DNA of 58,549 nucleotides from Bordetella parapertussis (GTDB lineage Bacteria; Pseudomonadota; Gammaproteobacteria; Burkholderiales; Thiobacillaceae). The translations under genes and the position numbers were made by a program. Every line of letters starts with the position of its first letter. Within the stretch, counting starts at the first letter, position 1. Below, in pieces: positions 17,654 through 26,645 of the stretch. The stretch is taken from contig CAMDCO010000009.1 in the NCBI GenBank assembly GCA_945890495.1, positions 1 through 58,549 of the forward strand, given 5' to 3'. The notes beneath the pieces were generated by a model. It searched no databases and was not told the DNA's origin. It saw only the letters and a program-made list of their open reading frames with translations.

Positions 17654-18580
17654 TCAGATCTTGCCCAGCGCGTCCGTCAGCGCGGCTGCATCGGCCAGCG
17701 CCAGGGTCGGGACGGCCTCCAGGGTGCGTTTATTGAGGCCGGCCAAGACCTTGCCCGGGCCACATTCAGCAATCAGGGTCACGCCCTGAGCTGCCAGGAA
17801 ATGCATCGACTCCACCCAGCGCACCGGGCTGTACAACTGGCGTGCCAGCGCAGCGCGAATGGCCGCCGGATCGCTGTGCGCGGCAACATCGGCATTGTGA
17901 ATCACCGGGATCTGCGGCGAGCGCACCTCGATATTGGCCAAGGCAGCGGACAGTTTCTCGGCCGCCGGGTGCATCAGGGCGCAGTGCGAGGGGACCGACA
18001 CGGGCAAGGGCAAGGCCCGCTTAGCGCCCTTTTCCTTGGCCAGCACACAACCCCGCTCTACGGCGGCCTTATGACCGGCAATCACGACCTGGCCAGGTGA
18101 ATTGAAATTGACCGCCTCCAGCACCTCACCCTGTGCCGCTTCGGCGCAAACCGCAACGACCGCCGCATCGTCAAGGCCCAGAATGGCCGCCATGCCGCCA
18201 ACCCCTTCCGGCACGGCCGATTGCATCGCCTCGGCACGCAGACGCACCAAACGGATGGCATCGGCAAAATCAAGCGCCCCAGCACAGACCAGCGCGGTGT
18301 ATTCGCCCAAACTATGACCGGCCATGAAGGCCGGGGCCGGTCCGCCCTGGGCCTGCCACAAACGCCAGACCGCCACACCGGCGGCCAGCATCACCGGCTG
18401 GGTATTAATCGTCTGATTCAACACCTCGGCGGGACCATTGGCCAGCATCGCCGCCAGATCGAACCCCAAGGCATCAGACGCCTCTTTCAGGGTCTGCTGG
18501 ACAACGGGAGCGTCGCCATAGGCCGCCATCATGCCAACCGACTGCGAACCCTGGCCAGGAAAAACGAATGCAAATGTCAT
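17654..18580 (-). CDS. fabD: Malonyl-CoA:ACP transacylase
   Basis: Start ATG at 18580 (MTFAFVFPGQGSQS) with GGAG seven bases upstream; a GTG four codons earlier is less likely. It has 308 residues. The nucleophile Ser is in AGHSLGEYTAL and the catalytic His in SVPSHCALM, with Arg in VRLRAEAMQ. FabD loads malonyl groups onto ACP for elongation. About 137 bases, including a dispersed palindromic repeat, separate it from fabH, which is wider than usual for this gene pair. Confidence 0.95.
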   Translation of the reverse strand: MTFAFVFPGQGSQSVGMMAAYGDAPVVQQTLKEASDALGFDLAAMLANGPAEVLNQTINTQPVMLAAGVAVWRLWQAQGGPAPAFMAGHSLGEYTALVCAGALDFADAIRLVRLRAEAMQSAVPEGVGGMAAILGLDDAAVVAVCAEAAQGEVLEAVNFNSPGQVVIAGHKAAVERGCVLAKEKGAKRALPLPVSVPSHCALMHPAAEKLSAALANIEVRSPQIPVIHNADVAAHSDPAAIRAALARQLYSPVRWVESMHFLAAQGVTLIAECGPGKVLAGLNKRTLEAVPTLALADAAALTDALGKI

Positions 18581-18599
18581 CTCAAACTCCACTCAACTT

Positions 18600-18720
18600 T
18601 CATGGTTTTCATGCCAACCCGAATCATGAAACCGATTGCAGGGGCCGTCCTCGTGCCCGTCCAACTAGGGCAACCACGGGGGGTTGCCCCTACGCCAATG
18701 ACCGTGTTGTTTCACGCTAA
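18600..18720. repeat. Dispersed palindromic repeat between fabD and fabH
   Basis: The core AGGGCAACCACGGGG / GGTTGCCCC (about 18667-18691) can form a hairpin. It is followed by TACGCCAATGACCGTGTTGT and TTCACGCTAA, all of which recur near 52430-52460 and, inverted, at 26372-26425. The left part, TTTCATGGTTTTCATGCC, matches 26460-26495 in reverse. The repeat's last bases contain the fabH stop codon (CTA at 18717-18719, TAG on the coding strand). Confidence 0.85.
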
Positions 18721-19682
18721 AACCGCACCAACACCGAACCCCAAGTAAAGCCGCCGCCGAAGGCCTCCATCAACACCAGTTCGCCGGGCTTGATGCGCCC
18801 GTCACGCACCGCCGTGTCGAAGGCCAGCGGGATAGAGGCCGCCGAGGTATTGCCCTGCTGAGCGACCGTGATCACCACGCGTTCCGGGGGCAGACCCAAT
18901 TTCTTGCCAGTGGCCTGGATGATGCGGATATTGGCTTGGTGCGGAACCAGCCAGTCAATGTCTGAAGTTTGCAGGCCATTGGCCTCAAGTGTTTCATCAA
19001 CAATCGCGTCCAAGGTATTGACAGCCATCTTGAAAACGGCGTTTCCTGACATGCGCATATGACACGCGCCCTCGGTCTTCAAAGAGACGCCCCCATCGAC
19101 AAAGAGCAGATCCTGATAGCGACCATCGGCATGCAGATGGGTGGAAATAATGCCCGGCTCATCACTGGCTCGCAGGATCACGGCCCCGGCCCCATCACCC
19201 CATAGGATGCAGTTGGAACGATCGTCCCAATCGGTAATGCGCGACAAGGTCTCGGCGCCGATGACCAACGCCGTACGCGCCTGACCGCTCTTGATAAAGG
19301 CATTGGCGGTCGATACCGCGTAAACAAACCCGCTGCACACCGCTTGAACATCCATGGCCGGGCAACGGTTTTCGATCCCCAGTTTGGCCTGGACGATGCA
19401 TGCGACGCTCGGGAAGACCCGATCCGCCGTCGTCGTCGCCACCAGGATGAGGTCAATCTCGCCCACCTCGATCCCGGCCGCCTCAATAGCGCGCTCGGCG
19501 GCCTTGAGGGCCAGATCACTCGTGAGTTCACCTTCGCCGGCGATATGCCGTTCACGAATGCCCGTGCGTTCGACGATCCATTCGTCGGTGGTCTCAATGC
19601 GTTTTGCCAGGTCGGCGTTGGTCAGGATGTGATGCGGGAGGTAACTGCCCGTGCCGATGATTTTGGCGTACTTCTGCGTCAT
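18717..19682 (-). CDS. fabH: 3-oxoacyl-[ACP] synthase III
   Basis: 321 residues. The Cys-His-Asn triad is Cys in [12 protein letters not shown], His in [12 protein letters not shown] and Asn in [11 protein letters not shown]. The end [14 protein letters not shown] is the normal FabH terminus. FabH starts fatty-acid synthesis by condensing acetyl-CoA with malonyl-ACP. The TAG stop lies in the terminal bases of an adjoining dispersed repeat, so that element sits exactly at the gene's end without changing the protein. Confidence 0.96.
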   Translation of the reverse strand: MTQKYAKIIGTGSYLPHHILTNADLAKRIETTDEWIVERTGIRERHIAGEGELTSDLALKAAERAIEAAGIEVGEIDLILVATTTADRVFPSVACIVQAKLGIENRCPAMDVQAVCSGFVYAVSTANAFIKSGQARTALVIGAETLSRITDWDDRSNCILWGDGAGAVILRASDEPGIISTHLHADGRYQDLLFVDGGVSLKTEGACHMRMSGNAVFKMAVNTLDAIVDETLEANGLQTSDIDWLVPHQANIRIIQATGKKLGLPPERVVITVAQQGNTSAASIPLAFDTAVRDGRIKPGELVLMEAFGGGFTWGSVLVRF

Positions 19683-19760
19683 TGTGAGCGTCCTTGTTGG
19701 CGTCCTTCGTTCAAACCAAGGCGCATGATACGCCAGACAGCGGCCAAGCGGCGCACCGTG

Positions 19761-20825
19761 TCAGGCAGGCAAACCGTTGGGTTCCGCCTCGGCATCCGGC
19801 GTATTGTCATCGACGCCCTCGTGGTGCGCCCCGACTGTTTCGGAGATCCGCCGCAACAAGCCGCCGCGTACCTGATCCGCACCCCGTTCAATGGCATGGC
19901 GGAAGGAATAGGCATCGGCCGAACCATGACTCTTGATAATCACGCCGTTGAGGCCCAGCAAGGTGGCCCCGTTGTAGCGGCGCGGATCCATGCGTTTTTT
20001 AAGGGCATTAAGGACCGGCAAGGACATCACACCCGCAATCATGGTGAAGATATTGCTCTTGAATTCGTCCTTGAGGTGACCGCCAATCAACTTGGCTATA
20101 CCTTCCGAGGCCTTCAGCAGGGTGTTGCCGACAAAACCATCGCAGACAATGACATCGACTGTGCCCTTGTAGATATCGTCGCCCTCGACATTACCCCGAA
20201 AATTAAGCCCCGATGCGCGCAGCAATTCGGTCGTCTGCTTGACCACCTCATTGCCCTTGATCTCTTCTTCACCGACATTGAGGAGACCGACCGTCGGCCG
20301 ATCTATACCATCAATAGCCGAGACCAAGGCCGAACCCATGATGGCAAACTGGCGCAGGTGTTCCGAGCTGCAATCGACATTCGCGCCCAGATCCAGCACA
20401 TAGGTGCGACCGGTCTTGGCCGGCAGCACCCCCGCAATGGCCGGACGATCAATGCCGGGCAGGGTTTTGAGGACAAAACGGGAAATGGCCATCAGCGCGC
20501 CGGTGTTGCCAGCCGAGATGCCCACATCAGCCTCGCCGCTCTTGACCAGGTTCGCCATGACGCGCATGGACGAATCCTTCTTGCCCCGCAAGGCTACCTG
20601 CAAGGGATCGTCCATCTTGACGACCTCGCTGGCATGCTGGATGCGCAGGCGCGGCCCGACCTTGGCGTGCAGGGCCTGCAACTCGACCTGGATCGCGTCG
20701 GTCAGGCCCACCAGGATCAAATTAATGTCCTGCGCCCGCTTCAGAAAATCAACAGCGGCACGGACCGTCACATGGGGGCCATGGTCCCCACCCATTGCGT
20801 CGATCGCAATCGTGATGTCACGCAC
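19761..20825 (-). CDS. plsX: Phosphate acyltransferase
   Basis: 354 residues from a GTG ([17 protein letters not shown]). The family signature [10 protein letters not shown], an [12 protein letters not shown] loop, and [18 protein letters not shown] are present. PlsX makes acyl-phosphate from acyl-ACP for the PlsY step of phosphatidate synthesis; it binds the membrane peripherally. The last residues ([16 protein letters not shown]) are a longer acidic tail than usual. It lies after rpmF and 78 bases before fabH. Confidence 0.95.
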   Translation of the reverse strand: MRDITIAIDAMGGDHGPHVTVRAAVDFLKRAQDINLILVGLTDAIQVELQALHAKVGPRLRIQHASEVVKMDDPLQVALRGKKDSSMRVMANLVKSGEADVGISAGNTGALMAISRFVLKTLPGIDRPAIAGVLPAKTGRTYVLDLGANVDCSSEHLRQFAIMGSALVSAIDGIDRPTVGLLNVGEEEIKGNEVVKQTTELLRASGLNFRGNVEGDDIYKGTVDVIVCDGFVGNTLLKASEGIAKLIGGHLKDEFKSNIFTMIAGVMSLPVLNALKKRMDPRRYNGATLLGLNGVIIKSHGSADAYSFRHAIERGADQVRGGLLRRISETVGAHHEGVDDNTPDAEAEPNGLPA

Positions 20826-20863
20826 CGCTGCTTAACCTCGCTTAACTACAATGAATGCGAGGT

Positions 20864-21046
20864 TTATTCGTCAGACTTGGTCGCGACAACCTTGCGACCA
20901 CGGTAAAAGCCATTCGGGCTGATGTGGTGACGCAGATGCGTTTCGCCGGTGGACGGCTCGATCGCCGTGTTCGGCGGGGTCGCAAAGTCGTGCGAACGGT
21001 GCATACCGCGCTTGGACGGGGATTTTTTGTTCTGTTGAACGGCCAT
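20864..21046 (-). CDS. rpmF: 50S ribosomal protein L32
   Basis: 60 residues, very basic N-terminus ([20 protein letters not shown]), then the conserved [17 protein letters not shown]. It carries His but not the Cys quartet, so it is the zinc-free form. AGGAG lies eight bases before ATG. It is placed between yceD and plsX as in most proteobacteria. Confidence 0.97.
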   Translation of the reverse strand: MAVQQNKKSPSKRGMHRSHDFATPPNTAIEPSTGETHLRHHISPNGFYRGRKVVATKSDE

Positions 21047-21073
21047 AATAAAACTCCTAAATCTTAACTTAAC

Positions 21074-21103
21074 AGTACTTAAGCACTTAAACGCTTAAGT
21101 ACT
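21074..21103 (-). other. Perfect 11-bp inverted repeat upstream of rpmF
   Basis: AGTACTTAAGC (21074-21084) and GCTTAAGTACT (21093-21103) are exact reverse complements with an 8-base loop. The AT-rich hairpin lies in the yceD-rpmF spacer, about 28 bases before the rpmF ATG. No U-run follows, so a processing or regulatory structure is more likely than a terminator; an operator is also possible. Confidence 0.7.
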
Positions 21104-21113
21104 TACCTAACGA

Positions 21114-21605
21114 CTAACTCGCTTCCGAACCAGCCTCCAAGCCCACAAACCCTGAGAGGGATTCCGGACACTCCCCTTCGGGATGCGAAAACGCCACCGG
21201 CAAACCCAGCAACACCTCGTCTTCAACAAAATCCTGCACTGACATACGCGCCTCTACTAGCACGGCATCGACCATGGCACCACCAGACTCCAGGTCAATC
21301 GCATCCCAGCGCAACAATTCTGCTTCGTTGCGCGCCACACAGACATAAGAACGCAACTGCAAATCCTGCTGCATGGGCTGCAAACAACGCTGACAGTCCA
21401 ACGATAACAAGGCCTGCACAGTCAAACACAACTGCGGCCGCCCAAGCTCGATTCTGCCTTCCAGGCGATAGTGAAGATCGCCTTCCGGGGTAGCCAACAT
21501 CTTTGCCAACCGAGGTAAGGCCGCAATGGCATAATAGCCCTCACGGATCTCGCCATCTTTCGCGAAGCGCAAGCTATCAATATAAGGCAAATCCTGTGCA
21601 GACAT
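21114..21605 (-). CDS. yceD: YceD/DUF177 family protein
   Basis: Start chosen at ATG 21605 (MSAQDLPYIDSLRFAKDG), giving 163 residues, near the family size of about 170; an upstream ATG adds 27 residues but lacks homology I recognise. The family pair LSLDCQRCLQPM is present, with the later DAIDLESGGAMVDAVLVEARM replacing the usual acidic IDL segment. YceD is needed for 23S rRNA accumulation in plants and bacteria; its exact action is unclear. It heads the operon and is divergent from the pyruvate carboxylase genes, with 89 bases between. Confidence 0.88.
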   Translation of the reverse strand: MSAQDLPYIDSLRFAKDGEIREGYYAIAALPRLAKMLATPEGDLHYRLEGRIELGRPQLCLTVQALLSLDCQRCLQPMQQDLQLRSYVCVARNEAELLRWDAIDLESGGAMVDAVLVEARMSVQDFVEDEVLLGLPVAFSHPEGECPESLSGFVGLEAGSEAS

Positions 21606-21694
21606 AAGCCAGCGATGATACCCTTTAACCTCCGTTGAGTCAAAGAAATGCCCGATCTCCACACCTTCATCCACCCACAGATTCATCGATTTCC

Positions 21695-23113
21695 GTGATC
21701 AAGAAGATTCTCATTGCCAACCGCGGCGAGATTGCCGTCCGCATTGTCCGTGCCTGCCGTGAAATGGGCATCCGTTCGGTCGCCCTTTATACCGATGCCG
21801 ACCGTCATGCCCTCCATGTCAAAAAGGCGGACGAGGCCTACAACATTGGCTCCGACCCCATCCTGGGCTACCTGAACGCCCACAACATCGTCAATCTAGC
21901 GGTCGCTTCCGGCTGTGACGCCCTCCATCCGGGCTACGGTTTTCTCTCCGAAAATCCGGTCATCGCTGAGGTCTGTGCGCGTCGCGGCATCAAATTCATC
22001 GGCCCCTCCTCCAAGGTCATTTCGGCGATGGGCGACAAGATCGCCGCGCGCCAAGCCATGATCAAGGCCGGCATCCCGGTCACCCCCGGCTCCGACCGCA
22101 ACCTCGAAAATCTAGACGATGCGCGCCGTCTGGCGGCCAAGATCGGCTACCCGGTCATGCTCAAGGCCACCAATGGCGGAGGCGGGCGTGGCATTCGTCG
22201 CTGCGACTCCGAGGCCGATCTCACCAGTAATTACGACCGCGTCATCTCCGAGGCCAGCAAGGCCTTCGGCCGACCCGAGGTATTCATCGAAAAATGCGTG
22301 GTCAATCCCAAACACATCGAGGTACAGATCCTCGGTGACAGTCAGGGCAATGTCATCCATCTCTATGAACGCGACTGTTCCATCCAGCGCCGCAACCAAA
22401 AACTGATCGAGATCGCCCCCTCGCCACAACTCACCGAGGCCCAGCGCGAATACATCGGCAAACTGGCTGTACGCGCCGCCAAGTCCATTGGCTATGTCAA
22501 CGCCGGTACGGTCGAATTCCTGCTCGACCGCGACAACCAATTCTTTTTCATGGAGATGAACACCCGGCTTCAGGTTGAGCATTGCATCACCGAGCAGATC
22601 ACCGGCGTCGACATCGTTCAGGAGCAGATCCGCATCGCCGATGGCCAGCCGCTGCAATATGCCCAGAAAGACATCCACCACCGTGGCTTTGCCATGGAGT
22701 TTCGCATCAACGCCGAAGATCCCAAAAATAGCTTTCTACCGTCCTTGGGCCGCATCACCCGCTACTACGCCCCGGGCGGCCCGGGCGTGCGCGTCGATGG
22801 GGCCATCTACACCGGCTACACCATCCCGCCCTATTTCGACTCGATGTGCGCCAAGCTCATCGTCTGGAGCCTCAACTGGGAGGCCGTCATCGCCCGCGGC
22901 CAGCGCGCCCTGGACGACATAGGCGTCTACGGCGTCAAGACCACGATCCCTTATTACAAGGAGATCCTCGGCAGCGCCGAATTCCGTAGCGGCCAGTTCA
23001 ACACCGGCTTTGTCGAAGCCCATCCAGAACTCCTCGAATACGCCGTTCAATCACCGCGCGAGCACAAGGCCGCCGCCATTGCGGCTGCACTCGCCGCACA
23101 CCTGGGTATGTAA
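21695..23113 (+). CDS. pycA: Pyruvate carboxylase subunit A (biotin carboxylase)
   Basis: I start at GTG 21695 (MIKKILIANRGEIAVR in family alignment), giving 472 residues like other biotin carboxylases; a TTG 60 bases upstream would add an unrelated tail. ATP-grasp marks are KATNGGGGRGIRRC, the metal-binding EFLLDRDNQFFFMEMNTRLQ, and QVEHCITEQITG. It carboxylates biotin on the partner protein using ATP and bicarbonate. The direct neighbour, an OadA-like subunit 12 bases downstream, identifies it as part of a two-subunit pyruvate carboxylase rather than acetyl-CoA carboxylase (accC), which would pair with accB. Confidence 0.88.
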   Translation: MIKKILIANRGEIAVRIVRACREMGIRSVALYTDADRHALHVKKADEAYNIGSDPILGYLNAHNIVNLAVASGCDALHPGYGFLSENPVIAEVCARRGIKFIGPSSKVISAMGDKIAARQAMIKAGIPVTPGSDRNLENLDDARRLAAKIGYPVMLKATNGGGGRGIRRCDSEADLTSNYDRVISEASKAFGRPEVFIEKCVVNPKHIEVQILGDSQGNVIHLYERDCSIQRRNQKLIEIAPSPQLTEAQREYIGKLAVRAAKSIGYVNAGTVEFLLDRDNQFFFMEMNTRLQVEHCITEQITGVDIVQEQIRIADGQPLQYAQKDIHHRGFAMEFRINAEDPKNSFLPSLGRITRYYAPGGPGVRVDGAIYTGYTIPPYFDSMCAKLIVWSLNWEAVIARGQRALDDIGVYGVKTTIPYYKEILGSAEFRSGQFNTGFVEAHPELLEYAVQSPREHKAAAIAAALAAHLGM

Positions 23114-23125
23114 GAAAGCCAGCTT

Positions 23126-24979
23126 ATGTCAAAAGTCCACATCACCGAACTCGTCCTGCGCGATGGCCACCAATCGCTGATCGCCACCCGCATGCGTCTT
23201 GACGACATGTTGCCCATCTGTCCGCGTCTGGATCAGGTCGGCTTCTGGTCGCTGGAGGCCTGGGGCGGCGCCACCTTCGATGCCTGCGTTCGTTTCTTGA
23301 AAGAAGACCCGTGGGAACGCCTGCGCAAGTTGCGCCGCGCCCTGCCCAACTCGCGCATCCAGATGCTGCTGCGTGGCCAAAACCTGCTCGGCTACCGGCA
23401 TTACCCGGACGATGTGGTGCGCGCCTTCGTGCAAAAATCGGCTGACAACGGCGTCGATGTGTTCCGCATATTCGACGCCATGAACGATGTACGCAACCTG
23501 CGCGTCTCCATTGAGGCCGTGAAGGCTGCGGGCAAACACGCCGAGGGCACCCTCTCCTACACCGTCAGCCCGGTCCACAACACGGCCTATTTCGTGGCCA
23601 TGGCCCAAGAACTCGAGGCCATGGGCTGCGACACCCTCGCCATCAAGGACATGGCGGGCCTCTTGACCCCCTACGCCACGGTCGAACTCGTCAAGGCCCT
23701 CAAGGCCGCCGTATCCCTGCCCCTCCACCTGCACAGCCACGCCACGGCGGGGCTCGCCAGCATGTCGCACATGAAAGGGGTCGAGGCCGGCGCCGTGATG
23801 ATCGACACCTGTTTGTCCGCCTTCTCGGAAGGTGCGAGCCACCCCACCACTGAGAGCCTGGTCGCGGCCTTCCAAGGCACTGAATACGACACCGGCCTCA
23901 GCCTGCCGCTGTTGCAGGAGATCACCGCCTATTTCACCGAGGTGCGCAAGAAATACTGGCAGTTCGAGATGAAGGCCAACCCGGTCGACACCCGCATCCT
24001 GGTCTCGCAAGTACCGGGCGGCATGATCTCCAACCTGTCCAATCAGCTCAAGGAACAAAACGCCTTGGACAAGATGGATCAGGTCATGGCCGAGATCCCC
24101 CGCGTGCGTGCGGACCTCGGCTACCCGCCGCTGGTCACCCCCACCTCGCAAATCGTGGGCACTCAGGCCGTACTCAATGTCCTCACCGGCGGGCGCTACA
24201 AGTCCGTCACCAACGAGGTCAAAAACTACCTGCTCGGCCGCTACGGTGCGGCCCCCGGCGCGGTCAACGAAGAAGTCAAAAATCTCGCCGTTGGCAATCA
24301 AGAGGTCATCAGCTGTCGTCCGGCCGATCTCCTCTCCGACGAACTTGACCGTCTGCGCGGCGAGGCCGAAGGTTTGGCCAAGAGCGACGAAGATGTCCTG
24401 ACCTACGCAATGTTCCCGGATCTCGGCCGCAGCTTTCTGCAAGAGCGCGCGGCCGGAACCCTCACCGCCGAACCCTTGCTACCCCCGGATTCACGCGAAG
24501 CGATGGCCTGCCCGGCGGTATACGCACCCTCCGAATTCAATGTCACCCTGCACGGCGAGACCTACCACATCAAGATCAAGGGCACCGGCCACGGCAAGGA
24601 TAACGAACGCCCCTTCTATGTCCATGTCGATGGCGTGGCCGAAGAGGTGATGCTCGAATCCTTGGACGAGGTCGAAGTCAGCCCCGGGGGCCAGACCCGT
24701 AAATCCAACCCCAAGAGTGGCAGCCCCAAAGGGGGCACTACGCGGCCGCGACCGACCCACGCCGGCTGCGTCACCACCGCCATGCCCGGCAGCATCGTTG
24801 AGGTCAAGGTCAAGGCCGGCGACACGGTCAAGGCCGGCGATGGTGTCCTGGTCATCGAGGCCATGAAGATGGAAAACGAGATCCAGTCCGCCGTCAGCGG
24901 CACCGTAGTCGGCGTCCATGTCGCCAAGGGTGATGCCGTGACTCCAGACCAGGTGTTGGTCGAGATCCAACCTGGGTAA
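23126..24979 (+). CDS. pycB: Pyruvate carboxylase subunit B / oxaloacetate decarboxylase alpha-type
   Basis: 617 residues. The carboxyltransferase TIM barrel (1-300) has the metal Asp in LVLRDGHQS, the Lys in LAIKDMAGLL and the HxH in LHLHSHATAGLA. A conserved PYC/OADA domain follows (to about 460). After a Pro/Lys linker the biotinyl domain ends the chain, with the biotin Lys in VIEAMKMENEIQ. Together with subunit A it would make oxaloacetate from pyruvate for anaplerosis. The same protein type serves in Na+-pumping oxaloacetate decarboxylase, but no beta or gamma subunit is nearby, so the carboxylase role is favoured. Confidence 0.9.
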   Translation: MSKVHITELVLRDGHQSLIATRMRLDDMLPICPRLDQVGFWSLEAWGGATFDACVRFLKEDPWERLRKLRRALPNSRIQMLLRGQNLLGYRHYPDDVVRAFVQKSADNGVDVFRIFDAMNDVRNLRVSIEAVKAAGKHAEGTLSYTVSPVHNTAYFVAMAQELEAMGCDTLAIKDMAGLLTPYATVELVKALKAAVSLPLHLHSHATAGLASMSHMKGVEAGAVMIDTCLSAFSEGASHPTTESLVAAFQGTEYDTGLSLPLLQEITAYFTEVRKKYWQFEMKANPVDTRILVSQVPGGMISNLSNQLKEQNALDKMDQVMAEIPRVRADLGYPPLVTPTSQIVGTQAVLNVLTGGRYKSVTNEVKNYLLGRYGAAPGAVNEEVKNLAVGNQEVISCRPADLLSDELDRLRGEAEGLAKSDEDVLTYAMFPDLGRSFLQERAAGTLTAEPLLPPDSREAMACPAVYAPSEFNVTLHGETYHIKIKGTGHGKDNERPFYVHVDGVAEEVMLESLDEVEVSPGGQTRKSNPKSGSPKGGTTRPRPTHAGCVTTAMPGSIVEVKVKAGDTVKAGDGVLVIEAMKMENEIQSAVSGTVVGVHVAKGDAVTPDQVLVEIQPG

Positions 24980-24985
24980 GCCGAC

Positions 24986-25573
24986 TTGCAACTCGTCCTC
25001 GCCTCCACCTCCCCCTACCGCCGCGAACTGCTCGCCCGCTTGGGCGTGCCGTTCGAGGTCGCCGCACCGGAGGTGGATGAGACGCCCTTACCGGGCGAAT
25101 CGCCCGACACCACCGCGGAACGCCTGTCGCTGGCCAAGGCGCGCGCTGTCGTCGAAAAATTTCCCGACGCACTGATCATCGGTTCAGACCAGGTCGCCCT
25201 GCTCGAAGGTCGCCAGCTCGGCAAGCCCGGCACGCACGACAAGGCCGTGGCCCAATTGCAGTCCATGCGCGGCAAGGCCCTGGAGTTCCACACCGCCCTC
25301 ACCCTGCTCAACGCCCGCACCGGCGCTGTACAGACCGCGACCGTACCGGTGCGCCTGGTGATGCGCCACTACAGCGATGTACAGATCGAGGCCTACCTGA
25401 AGAAGGACCAGCCCTACAACTGCTGCGGCAGCGCCAAGAGCGAATCCCTCGGTATCGGCCTGATTGCCCGTTTCGAGACGGAAGACCCCACCGCGCTGGT
25501 CGGCCTGCCGCTCATCCGGCTGACCGAGATGCTGGCCCACGAGGGCTTGGATGTCCTGACCTGGCCCGCCTGA
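24986..25573 (+). CDS. maf: Maf-like nucleoside triphosphate pyrophosphatase
   Basis: 195 residues from TTG 24986 (MQLVLASTSPYRRELLARLG), as no ATG lies close. Motifs: LASTSPYR at the start, PEVDETP, SDQVALLEGRQLGKPG and the CGSAKSESLG loop. The last resembles the YceF (m7GTP-type) branch rather than YhdE. Maf enzymes remove pyrophosphate from modified nucleotides. It starts six bases after pycB, so it is probably in one transcript. Confidence 0.88.
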   Translation: MQLVLASTSPYRRELLARLGVPFEVAAPEVDETPLPGESPDTTAERLSLAKARAVVEKFPDALIIGSDQVALLEGRQLGKPGTHDKAVAQLQSMRGKALEFHTALTLLNARTGAVQTATVPVRLVMRHYSDVQIEAYLKKDQPYNCCGSAKSESLGIGLIARFETEDPTALVGLPLIRLTEMLAHEGLDVLTWPA

Positions 25574-25574
25574 A

Positions 25575-26357
25575 ATGGCCGGCACCCTTTACCTGATCCC
25601 CACCCCGCTGGGCCCGTCGCCCCTCACGGCCGTCCTGCCGGCCGATGTCGTCGAACAAGTCCGTCCCCTCGCCCACTTCATCGCCGAGAACGCCAAGACC
25701 GCGCGAGCCTTCCTCAAACAGGTCGGCACGACCCTGCCGCTGCAACGGCTCGACATCCGCGAACTCAACGAACACACGCCCTGGTCAGAACTGGAAGGAC
25801 TACTGGCACCGCTGCTGGCTGACCATGATGTCGGCCTGGTGTCCGAGGCCGGCTGCCCCGCCATCGCGGATCCCGGTGCCCCGCTAGTCCGACTGGCGCA
25901 TCAGCACGGCATCCGGGTCAGGCCCCTGGTCGGCCCCTCCTCCATCCTGCTGGCCCTGATGGGCTCCGGCCTGATCGGCCAGCGCTTCGCCTTCCACGGC
26001 TATCTGCCCGCCAAGCCCGAGGCCCGCATCGCCGCGATCAAGGGCCTGGAGCAGCGCGCCGCCCGCGAAGACGCCGCGCAAATCTTCATCGAAACGCCCT
26101 ATCGCAACCAGGCCATGCTCGACAGCCTGATCGCGGCCGGACAGCCGGACACCTGGCTGTGCGTCGCCAGCAACCTCACCCTCGCCGATGAGACCCTCAC
26201 CACCCAGACCCTGGCCGACTGGCGGCGCAGAAACCTCATCCTGCCGCGAGACCCCAGCGTGTTTGTGATGTGGTGTCCGCTGAGTCAGGGGCGCGTGGCA
26301 CCGCCCTTCTCCCACCGGGAGAAGGTGCCCGCAGGGCGGATGAGGGATGCGCGTTGA
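25575..26357 (+). CDS. SAM-dependent methyltransferase, RsmI/tetrapyrrole-methylase fold
   Basis: 260 residues. MAGTLYLIPTPLG and the C-terminal region GLVSEAGCPAIADPG plus VGPSSILLALMGSGL are typical of the RsmI-like fold, with FHGYLPAKPEAR. It is shorter than RsmI and resembles the second RsmI paralogue often found beside maf. Substrate unknown, probably RNA. The natural end is near RDPSVFVMW; the last 24 or so residues (SQGRVAPPF...KVPAGRMRDAR) are read from a dispersed repeat, so the original stop has been replaced. The start is two bases after the maf stop. Confidence 0.82.
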   Translation: MAGTLYLIPTPLGPSPLTAVLPADVVEQVRPLAHFIAENAKTARAFLKQVGTTLPLQRLDIRELNEHTPWSELEGLLAPLLADHDVGLVSEAGCPAIADPGAPLVRLAHQHGIRVRPLVGPSSILLALMGSGLIGQRFAFHGYLPAKPEARIAAIKGLEQRAAREDAAQIFIETPYRNQAMLDSLIAAGQPDTWLCVASNLTLADETLTTQTLADWRRRNLILPRDPSVFVMWCPLSQGRVAPPFSHREKVPAGRMRDAR

Positions 26358-26570
26358 TCAACCGGCGGCGTTAGCGTGAAACAACACGGGGCGTAGGGGC
26401 AACCCCCCGTGGTTGCCCATTTACCACCAGGGCAGGCACAGGGGCCTGCCCCTACGATCGGTTTCATGATTTGGGGGGCATGATTGCCATGAAAGTTGAG
26501 GCGGCATTCCCTCACCCCCAGCCCTCTCCCGGCGGGAGAGGGAGCGGCGTCCGGATCGGAATGGCCACCC
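26305..26570. repeat. Composite dispersed repeat after the methyltransferase gene
   Basis: It begins inside the 3' end of the methyltransferase gene (CTTCTCCCACCGGGAGAAGG). In order: GGTGCCCGCAGGGCGGATG, GCGTTGATCAACCGGCGGCG, TTAGCGTGAAACAACAC, the palindrome GGGGCAACC..GGTTGCCC, the palindrome GGGCAGGCACAGG..CCTGCCCC, and CCCTCTCCCGG hairpin parts. The same modules, partly inverted, appear at 8970-9090, 18600-18720 and 52340-52625. No gene is visible in 26358-26645. Confidence 0.85.
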
Positions 26571-26645
26571 TGCAGAATCGGCCAGAGGACGAAGGCCGGG
26601 TGCCTTGAGGCGCACTCATTCCCGCGCAGGCGGGAACCCAAACCC

